NCBI RefSeq assembly: GCF_000519185.1
Contig: NZ_JAFA01000031.1
Location: 37,066 to 101,065 of the forward strand
DNA from: Paraburkholderia nodosa DSM 21604
Lineage (GTDB): Bacteria > Pseudomonadota > Gammaproteobacteria > Burkholderiales > Burkholderiaceae
DNA: 64,000 nucleotides
Direction of reading: 5' to 3'
Shown here: positions 53,186-62,681 of the stretch, one piece after another
How the letters are laid out: each line of letters starts with the position of its first letter
Position numbering within the stretch: position 1 is the stretch's first letter
Translations under genes and position numbers: made by a program
Notes under the pieces: generated by a model
Told to the model about the DNA's origin: nothing
What the model saw: the letters and a program-made list of their open reading frames with translations, nothing else
Databases searched by the model: none

Positions 53186-54007
53186 TTATGAAAGCGCGGA
53201 CGCTGGTGCGAGCGCCTGCACCGCGTCGAGCGCCGCTCCGACCATGCGGGAAAGCGTGGGCTGCATGGCTTCGGCACATTCAGCGATGTAGTCGAATGGC
53301 GCGCGCTCGTTCATGTAGGTGGACTGGCACATCTCCAGTTGAACTGCATGAATGCCGCGCTCCGGCGCGCCGTAATTGCGCGTGATGTAGCCGCCCTTGA
53401 AACGGCCGTTCGCGACCCACGTGTACGGGCTCGCGGCCATCGCATCGACAGCGGCCTGCTGCACCGCGCCCGCGCAGGTGCGTCCGCCCTGCGTGCCCAG
53501 GTTGAGGTCGGGCAGCTTGTTGTCGAACAGCCGCGGCAGCACGCTCGCGATCGAATGCGCTTCCCACAGCAGCACGTTCGCGTGCCGCTCGCGCAGACGC
53601 GCATGCTCTGCCGCGAGCGCGTCGTGATACGGCTGCCAGTATTGCGCGACGCGCGCGGCCCGCTCCGCCGCGTCGGGTGCGCAGCCGGGCTTGTAGACGG
53701 GTTCGCCGCGGAACGTTTCGCCGGGGCACAGGCCCGTCGTCGTCTGGCCCGGATAAAGGCTTTCGTCGTTGGGCGGCCGGTTCAGATCGATCACATAGCG
53801 CGAGACGCGCGCGCCGATCACCGTCGCGCCAAGCTCGCGCACGAAGGCATAAAGACGATCGAGATGCCAGTCCGTATCGGCAACGGTGAGCGCTTCATCC
53901 GTATAGAGATGGCGCAGCGTCGCCGGAATCTGTGTACCCAGATGCGGAATCGATACGACCAGAGGCGCATCGCCGCGCTCCAGCGAAAATAGTTCGGACA
54001 TTTTCAT
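53186..54007 (-). CDS. N-formylglutamate amidohydrolase
   Basis: A 273-residue enzyme of the N-formylglutamate deformylase family (hutG-type), which makes glutamate and formate from N-formylglutamate. Motifs include VVSIPHLGTQIP, DTDWHLDRLYAF, VIDLNRPPNDESLYPGQ and ILWEAHSIAS-like LLWEAHSIAS. It starts at ATG 54007, with GAGAGGAG just upstream. No other histidine-degradation gene except a truncated hutD is nearby. It follows the LysR gene on the same strand. Confidence 0.88.
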   Translation of the reverse strand: MKMSELFSLERGDAPLVVSIPHLGTQIPATLRHLYTDEALTVADTDWHLDRLYAFVRELGATVIGARVSRYVIDLNRPPNDESLYPGQTTTGLCPGETFRGEPVYKPGCAPDAAERAARVAQYWQPYHDALAAEHARLRERHANVLLWEAHSIASVLPRLFDNKLPDLNLGTQGGRTCAGAVQQAAVDAMAASPYTWVANGRFKGGYITRNYGAPERGIHAVQLEMCQSTYMNERAPFDYIAECAEAMQPTLSRMVGAALDAVQALAPASALS

Positions 54008-54036
54008 ACTCCTCTCGTACAAAAATTTCGATCCGG

Positions 54037-55002
54037 CTACATCAACGCGTCTTCCGGCAGTTGCGGCAAGGCACGCGCGAGCGCCGGCCTGATGGAGGCG
54101 TCCAGGACACGCCGCGTCAATGCGACGATTTCATGCGCGAACGCGTCCCACTCACCCTGCCGATGCAGCAGGAAGAAGTCACGCCGCCCGAGCCGTCCGG
54201 CTGGCAGCGGCAACACGTCGATCTCGGGTAAATAATGGCGCGCCTGCCAGAGACACAACGGCGTGGAAATCGCAAAACCGAGCCGGGCCGCGACGAGGCT
54301 CAGGAGCGGATCGGTCGCGTCGAATTCATAGCGGCGCGGACGGTTGATGCCGAGGTGCCGCGCATAGCGCTCGACCTGCTGTCCGATCACCGAGCGAGGG
54401 GTGTATCGGATCATCGGCATTTCGAGCGCAAGCGTGCGCCAGTCGATGTTCCTGCGCTCCGCGAGCAACGCGCGCGAAACGACCACGACAAACGCTTCCG
54501 AAAACAGCGGCACCTCGACGATGCGTGCGTCGTTGAGCGTCGTCTGCGTGCATACCGCGAGATCGAGTTCGCGGTCGTGCAACTGTTTGCTCAAGCCCGG
54601 TGTCAAACCCGACCACAACGCAATCTGCCGCGCGGAGCCCGATACCGCGCGAATCAGCTCCGGGCCCACGGTCGCCGCGAATGAATCCACGCAGCCAAGC
54701 CGTACCGGCAAGGTGCCGGTGTTCGATGCGTCACCAATGCGCGCACTGACCATCTGCGCGTGCTCGAGCAGCGAGCCCGCCAGTTCGAGCAGCGCGCGGC
54801 CCGCGACGTTCGGGCGTGGAGGCCGGCTTTCGCGATCGAACAGGACCACGCCCTGATCGCGCTCCAGCGCCGCGATGGCCTGACTTACTGCGCTCTGGCT
54901 CACGCCTAGCTGCTTGGCCGCGCCGGTCATCGATCCGGTCTCGCACACCGCGAGAAAGGCTTGCAAGGCATTGAGGTCGATGGGCGCCTGGGTACGTCTC
55001 AT
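54037..55002 (-). CDS. LysR-family transcriptional regulator
   Basis: A 321-residue LysR regulator with the N-terminal helix-turn-helix (GSMTGAAKQLGVSQSAVSQA) and an effector domain (GCVDSFAATVGPELIRAV and onward). It is divergent from the oxidoreductase-etf genes over about 180 bases and immediately upstream of the deformylase gene. It probably controls one or both. ATG 55002 is preferred over 55038 because the family starts close to the helix. Confidence 0.87.
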   Translation of the reverse strand: MRRTQAPIDLNALQAFLAVCETGSMTGAAKQLGVSQSAVSQAIAALERDQGVVLFDRESRPPRPNVAGRALLELAGSLLEHAQMVSARIGDASNTGTLPVRLGCVDSFAATVGPELIRAVSGSARQIALWSGLTPGLSKQLHDRELDLAVCTQTTLNDARIVEVPLFSEAFVVVVSRALLAERRNIDWRTLALEMPMIRYTPRSVIGQQVERYARHLGINRPRRYEFDATDPLLSLVAARLGFAISTPLCLWQARHYLPEIDVLPLPAGRLGRRDFFLLHRQGEWDAFAHEIVALTRRVLDASIRPALARALPQLPEDALM

Positions 55003-55184
55003 GGGCTGCTCCGCGGATGTCTGGGCAAATGACGCCACCGCGCCGTCTTCTGCATGATGCCGCCCTGGACGGCCAGCACGCGGAGGATGAGCAATTGCGG
55101 TGATGAACCATAAGTTTGCCTAATACAAAATAATGGCGCGCACCGGCAACGCAGAATTTGCCATCGTTCACCCACGGGGGGCCC

Positions 55185-56372
55185 ATGAGCCACTTTGACT
55201 ATGTCGTGATCGGCGCCGGCGTAATCGGCACGTCCGTCGCCCACCATCTCGCTGCGCTCGGCGCGAAAAGCGTTCTCATGCTCGATCAGGGCACGATCGG
55301 TGCGGGCACCACCTCGCAGTCCTCCGGGCTGCTGCGCACGCATTACTCGGTGCGCCAGAACGTCGAACTCGCGCGCGCCTCCTGGTGGGCGTTCAACAAT
55401 TTCGCCGACTATCTCAGCGACGACGAAGCCTCGTGTGGCCTCGTCAAATGCGGCTACATGATCAGCGCGCCCGAAGGTGACAAGCTCGACCCGCTGGCCG
55501 CCTCGCTGCGCGCGCAGCAGGACATGGGCATCGAAGTGCAACTGCTCGACCGCCAGGCGGCGCAAGCGCGCCTGCCCATTGCGACCTTCGACGATGCCGC
55601 GCTGATTGGCTTCGAGCCCGAAGCTGGTTTCGCCGACGCCTATCTCGTCGCGACCAGCTTCGCACGCTCCGCGCGCCGGCGCGGCGTAAAGATCATGGAA
55701 GGCGTGCGCGTGACCGGCATCGTGCGCGAAGGCCGCCGCGTGGTGGGCGTGCAAACGTCGGCCGGACGCTTTGGCTGCGGCACGCTCATCAGCACACAGA
55801 ACATCTGGACGCCCGAACTCGCCGAGTGGATCGGCGTGCCGCTGCCGGTCAAGCCCGAGCGCCACACCGTGCTCGCGCTCGAATGCGAAGCCGCGCCCTA
55901 CACGTTCACCATGCCCGCGTTCAAGGATCTCGGCTCGCCGGGTATGCTCTATTTCCGCAGCTACGGTGGCAGCCAGATGCTGGTCTCCGAAGGCGTGGTG
56001 GGCGAAACGCTCAACGCGCCAGAGACCGAGCAGGGCGATATCTCGCTCGACTATGTGGCGGAAGTCGGCGCACAGGTGGCCGAACACTTCCCCGCCTACG
56101 AAACGGCAGGCCTCGCCTCTTCGTGGACCGGCGTGTACGACGTCACGCCCGACTGGAACCCCGTGCTCGGCAATGTCACCGATGTGGAAGGCCTCACGGT
56201 GGGCTTCGGCTTCTCGGGCCACGGCTTCAAGCTCTCGCCGGGCATCGGCAAGCTGCTCGCGCAGCACGCGCTCGGCCTGTCCACCGACGTCTCCCTCGAA
56301 CCGTACGCACTCGAACGCTTTGCAAGCGGCGCGCTGCTGACCGGCAAGTACGGTCTGGGCGCGGTGTCGTAA
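55185..56372 (+). CDS. FAD-dependent oxidoreductase (sarcosine/DMG dehydrogenase-like)
   Basis: A 395-residue DAO-family flavoprotein. The dinucleotide motif is VVIGAGVIGTSVAHHLAALG, then GTIGAGTTSQSSGLLRTHYS and a C-terminal GFSGHGFKLSPGIGKLLAQH. It should oxidise an N-methyl or amine group and pass electrons to the electron-transfer flavoprotein encoded next. The substrate might be an N-methylated amino acid (sarcosine, dimethylglycine, N-methylglutamate). There is a short 44-base gap to etfB. Confidence 0.87.
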   Translation: MSHFDYVVIGAGVIGTSVAHHLAALGAKSVLMLDQGTIGAGTTSQSSGLLRTHYSVRQNVELARASWWAFNNFADYLSDDEASCGLVKCGYMISAPEGDKLDPLAASLRAQQDMGIEVQLLDRQAAQARLPIATFDDAALIGFEPEAGFADAYLVATSFARSARRRGVKIMEGVRVTGIVREGRRVVGVQTSAGRFGCGTLISTQNIWTPELAEWIGVPLPVKPERHTVLALECEAAPYTFTMPAFKDLGSPGMLYFRSYGGSQMLVSEGVVGETLNAPETEQGDISLDYVAEVGAQVAEHFPAYETAGLASSWTGVYDVTPDWNPVLGNVTDVEGLTVGFGFSGHGFKLSPGIGKLLAQHALGLSTDVSLEPYALERFASGALLTGKYGLGAVS

Positions 56373-56416
56373 CGCCATCGCGCGATGTGTTTTCGCATGC
56401 AAACAGGAGAAAACTG

Positions 56417-57190
56417 ATGACTGTCCGCATTCTGGTGCCCGTCAAGCGCGTGGTCGATCCAAACGTGCGCGTGCGCGTGAGCGCCGCCGGCGCGATCGAA
56501 ACGGCGGGGCTCAAGATGTCGCTCAATCCCTTCGACGAATGCGCGCTCGAAAAAGCGCTGCAACTGAAGGAAGCCGGTGTGGCCTCGCACGTCACGGTGC
56601 TCACCTGCGGCCTGCCCGCGCACCAGGACGTGCTGTGCACCGCCCTCGCCATGGGCGCCGATGATGCCGTACTGATCGATACGGGCGCGGCCACCGCCAC
56701 GCTCGACTCGCTCGCCGTCGCCCGGCTCCTGGCCGCGCACATAAAGGAAGCCGAATACAGTCTCGTCCTGTGCGGCAAGCAGGCCATCGACGGCGACGTG
56801 GGCGGCGTGGCGGCGATGCTCGCTGCACTGCTTGGCTGGCCGCAGGCGCTCAACGCGAGCGCGCTCGACGCCATCGACGGCGGTTGGCGCGCGAGTTGCG
56901 GCGACGATGCAGGCACGGCGACGTGGCAGCTCGACGGCCCCGCCGTGGTCAGCGCGGATCTGCGCCTGGCCGAACCGCGTCGCGTGACGCTGCCGAGCAT
57001 CGTGAAGGCGAAGCAGAAGCAGCTCGCCACGCGAGAGGCGGCCTCGCTCGGCGGCGTGTCGAGCGCCCGCAGCCACGTGCTGAAACTGAACGATCCACCC
57101 GTACGCGAGCCTGGTGTGAAGGTGGACGACGTCGGAGCGCTGATCGCAGCACTCGCCGATCGACGCGTATTTGAATCCGTGGGAGTTTGA
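56417..57190 (+). CDS. etfB: Electron-transfer flavoprotein, beta subunit
   Basis: A 257-residue ETF beta protein: VRILVPVKRVVDPNVRVRVS at the start, MSLNPFDECALEKALQLKEA, LLCGKQAIDGD-like LVLCGKQAIDGDVGGVAAML, and SIVKAKQKQL near the C-terminus. The heterodimer with the alpha subunit carries electrons from the upstream oxidoreductase to the quinone pool through ETF:ubiquinone oxidoreductase. AGGAGA lies before its ATG. Confidence 0.93.
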   Translation: MTVRILVPVKRVVDPNVRVRVSAAGAIETAGLKMSLNPFDECALEKALQLKEAGVASHVTVLTCGLPAHQDVLCTALAMGADDAVLIDTGAATATLDSLAVARLLAAHIKEAEYSLVLCGKQAIDGDVGGVAAMLAALLGWPQALNASALDAIDGGWRASCGDDAGTATWQLDGPAVVSADLRLAEPRRVTLPSIVKAKQKQLATREAASLGGVSSARSHVLKLNDPPVREPGVKVDDVGALIAALADRRVFESVGV

Positions 57191-57192
57191 CT

Positions 57193-58134
57193 ATGAGAAC
57201 GCTGGTTCTGGCCGACACCGACGTGGGATCGATTTCCGATGTCACGCTACGCGTGATAGGCGCTGCGCTACAACTGGGGCAGCCCGTCGATCTGCTGGTA
57301 TTCGATGCGTCGAGCGCAGCAGCGGCGGCGCGTGTGAATGGCATCGAGCGCGTGCTGGTCGCCTCCGCTGGCGCAGCCAATGCGCTCGCGCCCGAAACGA
57401 TCGCGGCGCAATTGCTCGTCCTTGTCGGAGAGTATTCGATGGTAGTCGCGACACATCGCGCATCCAGCCGGGCCGCGCTGCCGCGCGCGGCGGCACTCTC
57501 CGAGGCGGCATTCATCGCCGACGTGATCGCCATTCGCGAGCGCACACAGTTCGTGCGCTGCCTCTATGCGGACAGCGTGATCGCAACGGTGACGAGCGCC
57601 ACGGCGCGCACCTATGCAAGCGTGCGGCCCTCGTCGTTCGCGCCCGTCGCGGCAGAAGGCGGCGCTGCGAATATCGTTGCGCTCGCACCTATTCTACCGT
57701 TCACCGCCACGCGACTCGTCGAGCGACGCGCCGCCGAACAGAGTGGGCAGGACCTCGGCAGCGCGCGCGTGGTGGTTGCGGGCGGACGCGGCCTCGCCTC
57801 GCAGGAAAACATGGAGCGCCTCGGCCGGCTCGCAGGAAGTCTCGGCGCGGCGCTCGGAGCCTCGCGCGCGGCGGTCGATGCGGGCTATGCGCCGAACGCC
57901 GCGCAGATCGGGCAGACCGGCCGCAGCGTGGCGCCCGACGTATATGTGGCGTTCGGCATTTCCGGCGCGATCCAGCACCTCGCCGGCATGAAGGAATCGA
58001 AGTTCATCGTCGCCGTGAACAAGGACCCGGACGCGCCGATCTTCTCGGTGGCCGACGTGGGGCTCGTTGGCGATCTGTTCGCCGTCGTGGGCGCGATCGA
58101 AGCCCACGTGCAGGCCGCGGAGCAGCGTCCATGA
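57193..58134 (+). CDS. etfA: Electron-transfer flavoprotein, alpha subunit
   Basis: A 313-residue ETF alpha subunit. The C-terminal FAD-binding domain is clear (ARVVVAGGRGLASQENMERL, GQTGRSVAPDVYVAFGISGA, then IQHLAGMKESKFIVAVNKDP). It starts at ATG 57193, 2 bases after the etfB stop. Its last codons overlap the truncated hutD, so the genes were once one operon. Confidence 0.92.
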   Translation: MRTLVLADTDVGSISDVTLRVIGAALQLGQPVDLLVFDASSAAAAARVNGIERVLVASAGAANALAPETIAAQLLVLVGEYSMVVATHRASSRAALPRAAALSEAAFIADVIAIRERTQFVRCLYADSVIATVTSATARTYASVRPSSFAPVAAEGGAANIVALAPILPFTATRLVERRAAEQSGQDLGSARVVVAGGRGLASQENMERLGRLAGSLGAALGASRAAVDAGYAPNAAQIGQTGRSVAPDVYVAFGISGAIQHLAGMKESKFIVAVNKDPDAPIFSVADVGLVGDLFAVVGAIEAHVQAAEQRP

Positions 58135-58433
58135 ACGCGCGCCTGCCCGTTCCCTCCGCCGACGCCGCCGAAATCTGCGCTGTGCGGTTCATCGACTGCA
58201 TGCGCGTGCCGCCCGAGCCGTGGGCCAATGGCGGCGGCACGACGCGCACCCTTGCGCGCGGTCCCGAGCAGCGCGGCGCCGCGCCGTGGCGCGTGAGCAT
58301 CGCGACGCTCGACGGCCCGGCGAAGTTCTCGCAGTTAGCGGGCTACGACCGCACGCTGCTGCCCATCGGCGACAACGCAGTCGACCTGCTTTCGCAGGAC
58401 GGCCAGTTGCTGGCGCGCGCCGGCCAGCCAGAC
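58131..58433 (+). pseudogene. hutD: HutD-family protein, 3'-truncated
   Basis: The first ~100 residues have HutD features (EPWANGGGTTRTLARGPEQR, PWRVSIATLDGPAKFSQLAG, YDRTLLPIGDNAVDLL). HutD/Ves proteins normally have ~190 residues. Beyond residue 101 (AGQPD) the sequence turns into unrelated codons, although the frame stays open to 58892 by chance. It starts at ATG 58131 inside the etfA stop. It looks cut by a deletion or insertion. Confidence 0.72.
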
Positions 58434-58782
58434 CTCAGCAGCACAGGAAGAGGACCGACCCGGAACACGAGCTATAAAGATAAAGTGTTTAAGTTCGACA
58501 ACCGCTGCTCTCGTCCAGATATGCGAACGCGAGTAATGGATGCCAAATTTACTCTGGACGTTAGTCCGCTGCACAGGACGTCGTGCGGATCCGGCCCATT
58601 CGAGCAGCGCACCTGTCGTGCCTGCGAGGCAGTTTTATCGAACTCGGTGTTGGCCGCCGCAATCGATCGTGCGACACAGAGCGGAGAGATCCGGCCGTCC
58701 GGGCCGGTCCCTCACGAGCAACGGATTCGCCTTTGTGGACGTTTGTCGAGTGACGGCAAGGCGATCGCTCAACGGCCCAGGC
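58434..58782. other. Junction region, no gene seen
   Basis: About 350 bases between the broken hutD and the GlcG-like gene. The change from very GC-rich coding DNA to a mixed sequence with AT-richer patches (about 58465-58500) is abrupt at 58434, which fits a recombination junction. No transposase fragment or flanking repeat could be found. Confidence 0.45.
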
Positions 58783-59208
58783 TTACTGCTCAAACCCTGC
58801 GTTACGCAGCGCTTCCTCAGCGGCCTCGTGGTCTTGAAGCGATGTTCCGCCAGAAACACCGATGCCCCCCACCACACGCCCCTCGTGAATGATCGGTACA
58901 CCACCGCCGACCGGCGTCAGCCGCGGATGGTGCGCCAGCGGAGCAACGGTAGGTTCGGCCATGTACTGATTCCATTGGTGCGTGGCCATGCCGAACGACG
59001 CGGCGGTCCATGCCTTGTCGATGGCGACGTCAACAGTCAGGAACGGGGCGGTATCCGCGCGCTCGAAAGCGCGCAGGTGGCCTCCTGCATCGGTCACGGC
59101 GATCGTCGCGGCGAACCCGCGCGCGGCGCAGGCGCGCCGCGCTTCTGCCAGTAATGCCTGCGCGGCTTCCAGGCTGATCGTTGTCGTGCTGATAATTTGC
59201 GATGTCAT
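58783..59208 (-). CDS. GlcG/HbpS-family protein
   Basis: A 141-residue GlcG/HbpS-fold protein (ISLEAAQALLAEARRACAAR, AVTDAGGHLRAFERAD, and the GGVPIIHEGRVVGGIGVSGG signature). Family members bind heme or cobalamin-type ligands or accompany catabolic genes; the role here is unknown. It is followed by the end of no other gene on its side and lies 24 bases after the oxidoreductase gene below, likely in the same transcript. Confidence 0.86.
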   Translation of the reverse strand: MTSQIISTTTISLEAAQALLAEARRACAARGFAATIAVTDAGGHLRAFERADTAPFLTVDVAIDKAWTAASFGMATHQWNQYMAEPTVAPLAHHPRLTPVGGGVPIIHEGRVVGGIGVSGGTSLQDHEAAEEALRNAGFEQ

Positions 59209-59232
59209 GTTGATGATCGTTCTCAGAAGGGT

Positions 59233-60246
59233 TCAGTGGTTGGCAACGACGACCTTGCCGATCATGTTGCCGGCCTCGACCAGCGCATGCGCTTCGATGA
59301 GACCTTCGGCGTTGATGCCGTCAATGCGGCGGGTCAGGGTGTGCTTGAGGCGGCCCTGGTCAACCAGTTGCGCCGCGCGGCGCAGCAAGGCTTGTTGCCG
59401 TGCGAGGGTGTCGGTGGTGAACATCGCGCGGGTGAACATCAGTTCCCAGTGAATCGAGATGGATTTCCCCTTGAACGGACCGATGTCCAGACCCACCGGG
59501 TCGTCGATGAGGGCGAACTGGCCCTCCGGGCGCAGCACGGCTGCGATCTGAGGCACGTAGGCGGCGCTGTTGTTCAACCCGGCAACATGGGTGACGTGCT
59601 CGATACCGAGCGCGGCCAGTTGGGCTGCCCAGGGCTGATGGTGATCCAGGACGTAATGCGCGCCATGAGCCAGCGCCCACTCGCGGGTTTCCGGCCGCGA
59701 GGCCGTGCCGATGACGGTCATACCAGTCAGCTCACGTGCCAGTTGGGTCAGAATCGAGCCGACGCCGCCCGCCGCTCCGATTACGAGCAGCACGTTGTTG
59801 TCGGTCGGATCCGCTGCCTGAACACGCAGACGGTCGAACAGCAGCTCCCACGCGGTGATCGCGGTCAGCGGCAACGAAGCGGCTTCTGCGAAATCCAGTG
59901 ATGCCGGCATGGGTCCGACGATGCGTTCGTCCACGGCGTGCAGTTCGCTGTTGCAGCCGGGCCGCGTGATGTCACCCGCGTACCAGACACGGTCGCCTGG
60001 CTTGAAGCGGGTGGCCAGCGGACCGGTCGCGCGGACGATTCCCGCCGCGTCCCAGCCGGCGATACGCGCACCGCCGTCCGGAATGTCTCCATCGCGCCGG
60101 ATTTTGGTATCGACCGGGTTGACCGATACCGCTTTCACTTTCACCAGCAAATCGTGGTCGCGCAGTTCCGGCGTCGGCAGCTCGATGTCCTGCAGCGCCT
60201 GCGGGTGGCTGACGGGATGGTTCTGATAGAAGCCAATGGCTTTCAT
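59233..60246 (-). CDS. Zinc-binding alcohol dehydrogenase family / quinone reductase
   Basis: A 337-residue MDR protein of the zinc-type alcohol dehydrogenase-like group (YhfP/AdhZ-like, quinone-reductase fold): MKAIGFYQNHPVSHPQALQD, SVNPVDTKIRRDG, VIGAAGGVGSILTQLARELT for NADPH. The catalytic zinc Cys/His set is absent, so it is probably a reductase of quinones or enones. It is divergent from a LysR gene. Confidence 0.88.
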   Translation of the reverse strand: MKAIGFYQNHPVSHPQALQDIELPTPELRDHDLLVKVKAVSVNPVDTKIRRDGDIPDGGARIAGWDAAGIVRATGPLATRFKPGDRVWYAGDITRPGCNSELHAVDERIVGPMPASLDFAEAASLPLTAITAWELLFDRLRVQAADPTDNNVLLVIGAAGGVGSILTQLARELTGMTVIGTASRPETREWALAHGAHYVLDHHQPWAAQLAALGIEHVTHVAGLNNSAAYVPQIAAVLRPEGQFALIDDPVGLDIGPFKGKSISIHWELMFTRAMFTTDTLARQQALLRRAAQLVDQGRLKHTLTRRIDGINAEGLIEAHALVEAGNMIGKVVVANH

Positions 60247-60337
60247 ACACGGGGTCTCCAAGGGGGTGTGAGACCATGCTATCTTTCGTCGGTATGCAGA
60301 TAAATGCCCTTTGAGACCAAACAATTTCGGCATTTCA

Positions 60338-61282
60338 ATGAAAATGATTCGACTCGATGACGTTCAGATCTTCGTGCACACGGTGGACTACGGCAGCTTC
60401 TCGGAGGCGGCGCGCCAGTTGAATATTGCGCCCGCACATGCGAGTGCGTCAGTGCAGCGACTCGAAAAGGCGCTGGATACACGCCTGTTCACCCGTTCGA
60501 CGCGAAGCATGCAACTTTCGGACGCCGGGGAGCGATACCTGCCGCATGCGCGGGTCATGATTGGTGCGCTGGAGCAAGGCGAGCAGGCCCTGGCAAACGC
60601 CCGGGGGGCGCTGTCCGGGCCGCTGCGGCTGTCCGCTCCGTCTGACTTTGGTCGAAACCTGCTGTTGCCGTGGCTGGATGAATTTCAGCACCTGCACCCC
60701 GGCTTGTCGCTGCATCTGAAAATGAGCGACCGGGCGGCCGACCTAATCCGCCAGCCGCTGGATGCCGTAGTGCGCTACGGAGTGCTACCTGATTCGTCTC
60801 TTCTGGCCATGAGGCTGGTCGACGACAACCGACGTGCATTGTGTGCCGCGCCGTCATACCTCGAACGGCATGGCGCACCGGCCAAAGTTGAGGACCTGCG
60901 GCGACACAACTGCCTTCGGTATGTCTGGAGCGAGCAGATACATGAACGCTGGTGCTTTACCCCGCTTGGTGGCGAACGCACCGTGGCTGTCACGGGTAAT
61001 CGCATCAGCGACGATGCCGATGTCGTTCGTCGCTGGGCGATAGCCGGGGAAGGCCTTGTCTACAAGTCGCGGCTGGACCTCATCGACGATCTGAGAGCTG
61101 GGCGACTGATGGAGTTATTTCCGCCGGAGTATTGCGAACCTGCGCCGTTGCACTTAATTTGTGCGCACCGTGCGCAACTAACGCCGGCGATTACCGAGTT
61201 GCATGTCTTTCTACGGGAGCGATGCGCTGCATTGCTTGCCAGCCATCCATTGGGGGGCACTCCAGCTGTGCTCGCGATTTAA
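60338..61282 (+). CDS. LysR-family transcriptional regulator
   Basis: A 314-residue LysR regulator (CrgA-like group): helix-turn-helix YGSFSEAARQLNIAPAHASA, then GPLRLSAPSDFGRNLLLPWL of the effector domain. It is divergent from the quinone-reductase-like gene over 91 bases and probably controls it, in answer to an electrophile or quinone. ATG 60338 is the family start; an upstream ATG would add 9 residues. Confidence 0.88.
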   Translation: MKMIRLDDVQIFVHTVDYGSFSEAARQLNIAPAHASASVQRLEKALDTRLFTRSTRSMQLSDAGERYLPHARVMIGALEQGEQALANARGALSGPLRLSAPSDFGRNLLLPWLDEFQHLHPGLSLHLKMSDRAADLIRQPLDAVVRYGVLPDSSLLAMRLVDDNRRALCAAPSYLERHGAPAKVEDLRRHNCLRYVWSEQIHERWCFTPLGGERTVAVTGNRISDDADVVRRWAIAGEGLVYKSRLDLIDDLRAGRLMELFPPEYCEPAPLHLICAHRAQLTPAITELHVFLRERCAALLASHPLGGTPAVLAI

Positions 61283-61405
61283 ATGGCCGCTTCCTGGGCG
61301 GAACCGACGTCTCAATGTCCGAGCGCCGGCGCGGGCGAACGACGCTTCATGGCCGCACCCCGACCGACTTGGGCCGGCTCGACGGCCCGCCTCGCTGGGA
61401 GGTCG

Positions 61406-62417
61406 CATCCCGACTGTGCCAGCGGCCATTCCGCTTCGGTCGGGTGAGGGCGCCCTCGTTAGCGGATCGAACAGCGTAGGGAGTGCGCGCTCCGGAATCG
61501 GATTGCCTTTGTTGCCGACGACAACGGTCACCTGTCCATCGTGAGCACGGGCTTCGACGACAATCTGCCCCGAACCGTAGCGAACGACGTTTGTCAGGAG
61601 ATTGACGATCAACTGTCCGATTCGGCCGCCGTCCCATCGCCCCCGGAGGTCGCCCACAAAACGTAGCTCGATGAGCGCGTCTGGATAGGAAGCACGCACT
61701 TCATCCGCTGCGTCGCTACATATGCGCCCCATGTCCTGAGGGGTGAAACCCACCGGCAGTGTGTCACCCAGGCGGGTACGCGTAAAAATGAGCAGTCGTC
61801 AATCATCTGTCTCATGCGTAACGCGCCGCGCTGTACGAATGCGAGTGCCCTTGCGCTGACCGCAGACAAGCCTTCGTCGTGCAGCAGCACTTCGCTGGAA
61901 TTCAATATCGCGCCAAGCGGTGACCGGAGGTCGTGTGCAAGTACGCCAGCAAAAAGATCCCGGATGCGCTCCGTACGCATCACGTAGTGCCGTACCGATT
62001 CGGCAAGCACCTGGTCAATAGCCTCGTTAAACCGGGTCATTTGCTGAAATGCTATAGCGCCGACCGGTGAAGTCTTCTGCCAGCGGCGCAGCACCGTGGC
62101 GCGCAAGGCGCGCGGAACTCCGCGACGACATCGTTGATACCGAATGCGTGTGAAAGGCGGTCCTCCGCGTGCAGACGTGCGACCGCATTGAACCTTGAGT
62201 GCGGGGCATGTTTTTCGCCGCGTGACTTGGTTTGCTGCTGCGCTGCATTCTGCGGCTCGCGCATGTCCACTGCGATGGCAGTCAGGATGTCGAGGGCAGA
62301 ATTGCGCAACTGGCTTTCAGTGAACTGACTGTCCACCTGACTGATTGCAAGGGCACATTCTGCCCAATCGCCGACCAGGGCCTGAATGTTGGCCTCAATG
62401 AAGTCCGCCAGGTCCAT
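61406..62417 (-). pseudogene. Sensor histidine kinase with frameshifts
   Basis: Pieces of one kinase lie in three frames. From ATG 62417 (behind ATAGGAGG) an RsbRD_N-like domain (MDLADFIEANIQALVGDWAE) runs to AEFR, where a CGCGCG run holds two extra bases (~62108). Then RATVLRRWQKT continues with the H-box FAGVLAHDLRSPLGAI. At ~61794 one base is missing (GACGACTGCT) and the third frame continues with the N-box IGQLIVNLLTNVVRYG. After GTVGM (61406) the G-boxes are lost. The protein cannot be made. Confidence 0.85.
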
Positions 62418-62681
62418 CTAAGCCTCCTATTGGCATGCGTCGCTTCACTCCGTCGTGCGCCCAACAGATGCTCCATCGGAATTTTACGCATGCAAATCGG
62501 TCTTCACGCGGGGATGTCCGTTAAAGAAGGCGGAACCGATCGCCGACTGTTCGACCGGCGAGGCTTGTGAGCAGCGGTTCGTGGCCGATCACTGCCTCTA
62601 ATATGGACATTCGCGTGCTCAGACGGCGCGAGTCTGGCGCAAGGTTTAGACACGAGTTCGTGAGGGCGGGTGATTAAACGA

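Noticed and set aside
57171..58892. A 573-codon plus-strand frame.
   Set aside because: Its first part is a shadow of etfA, its middle the hutD fragment and its end random; only the hutD part is meaningful.
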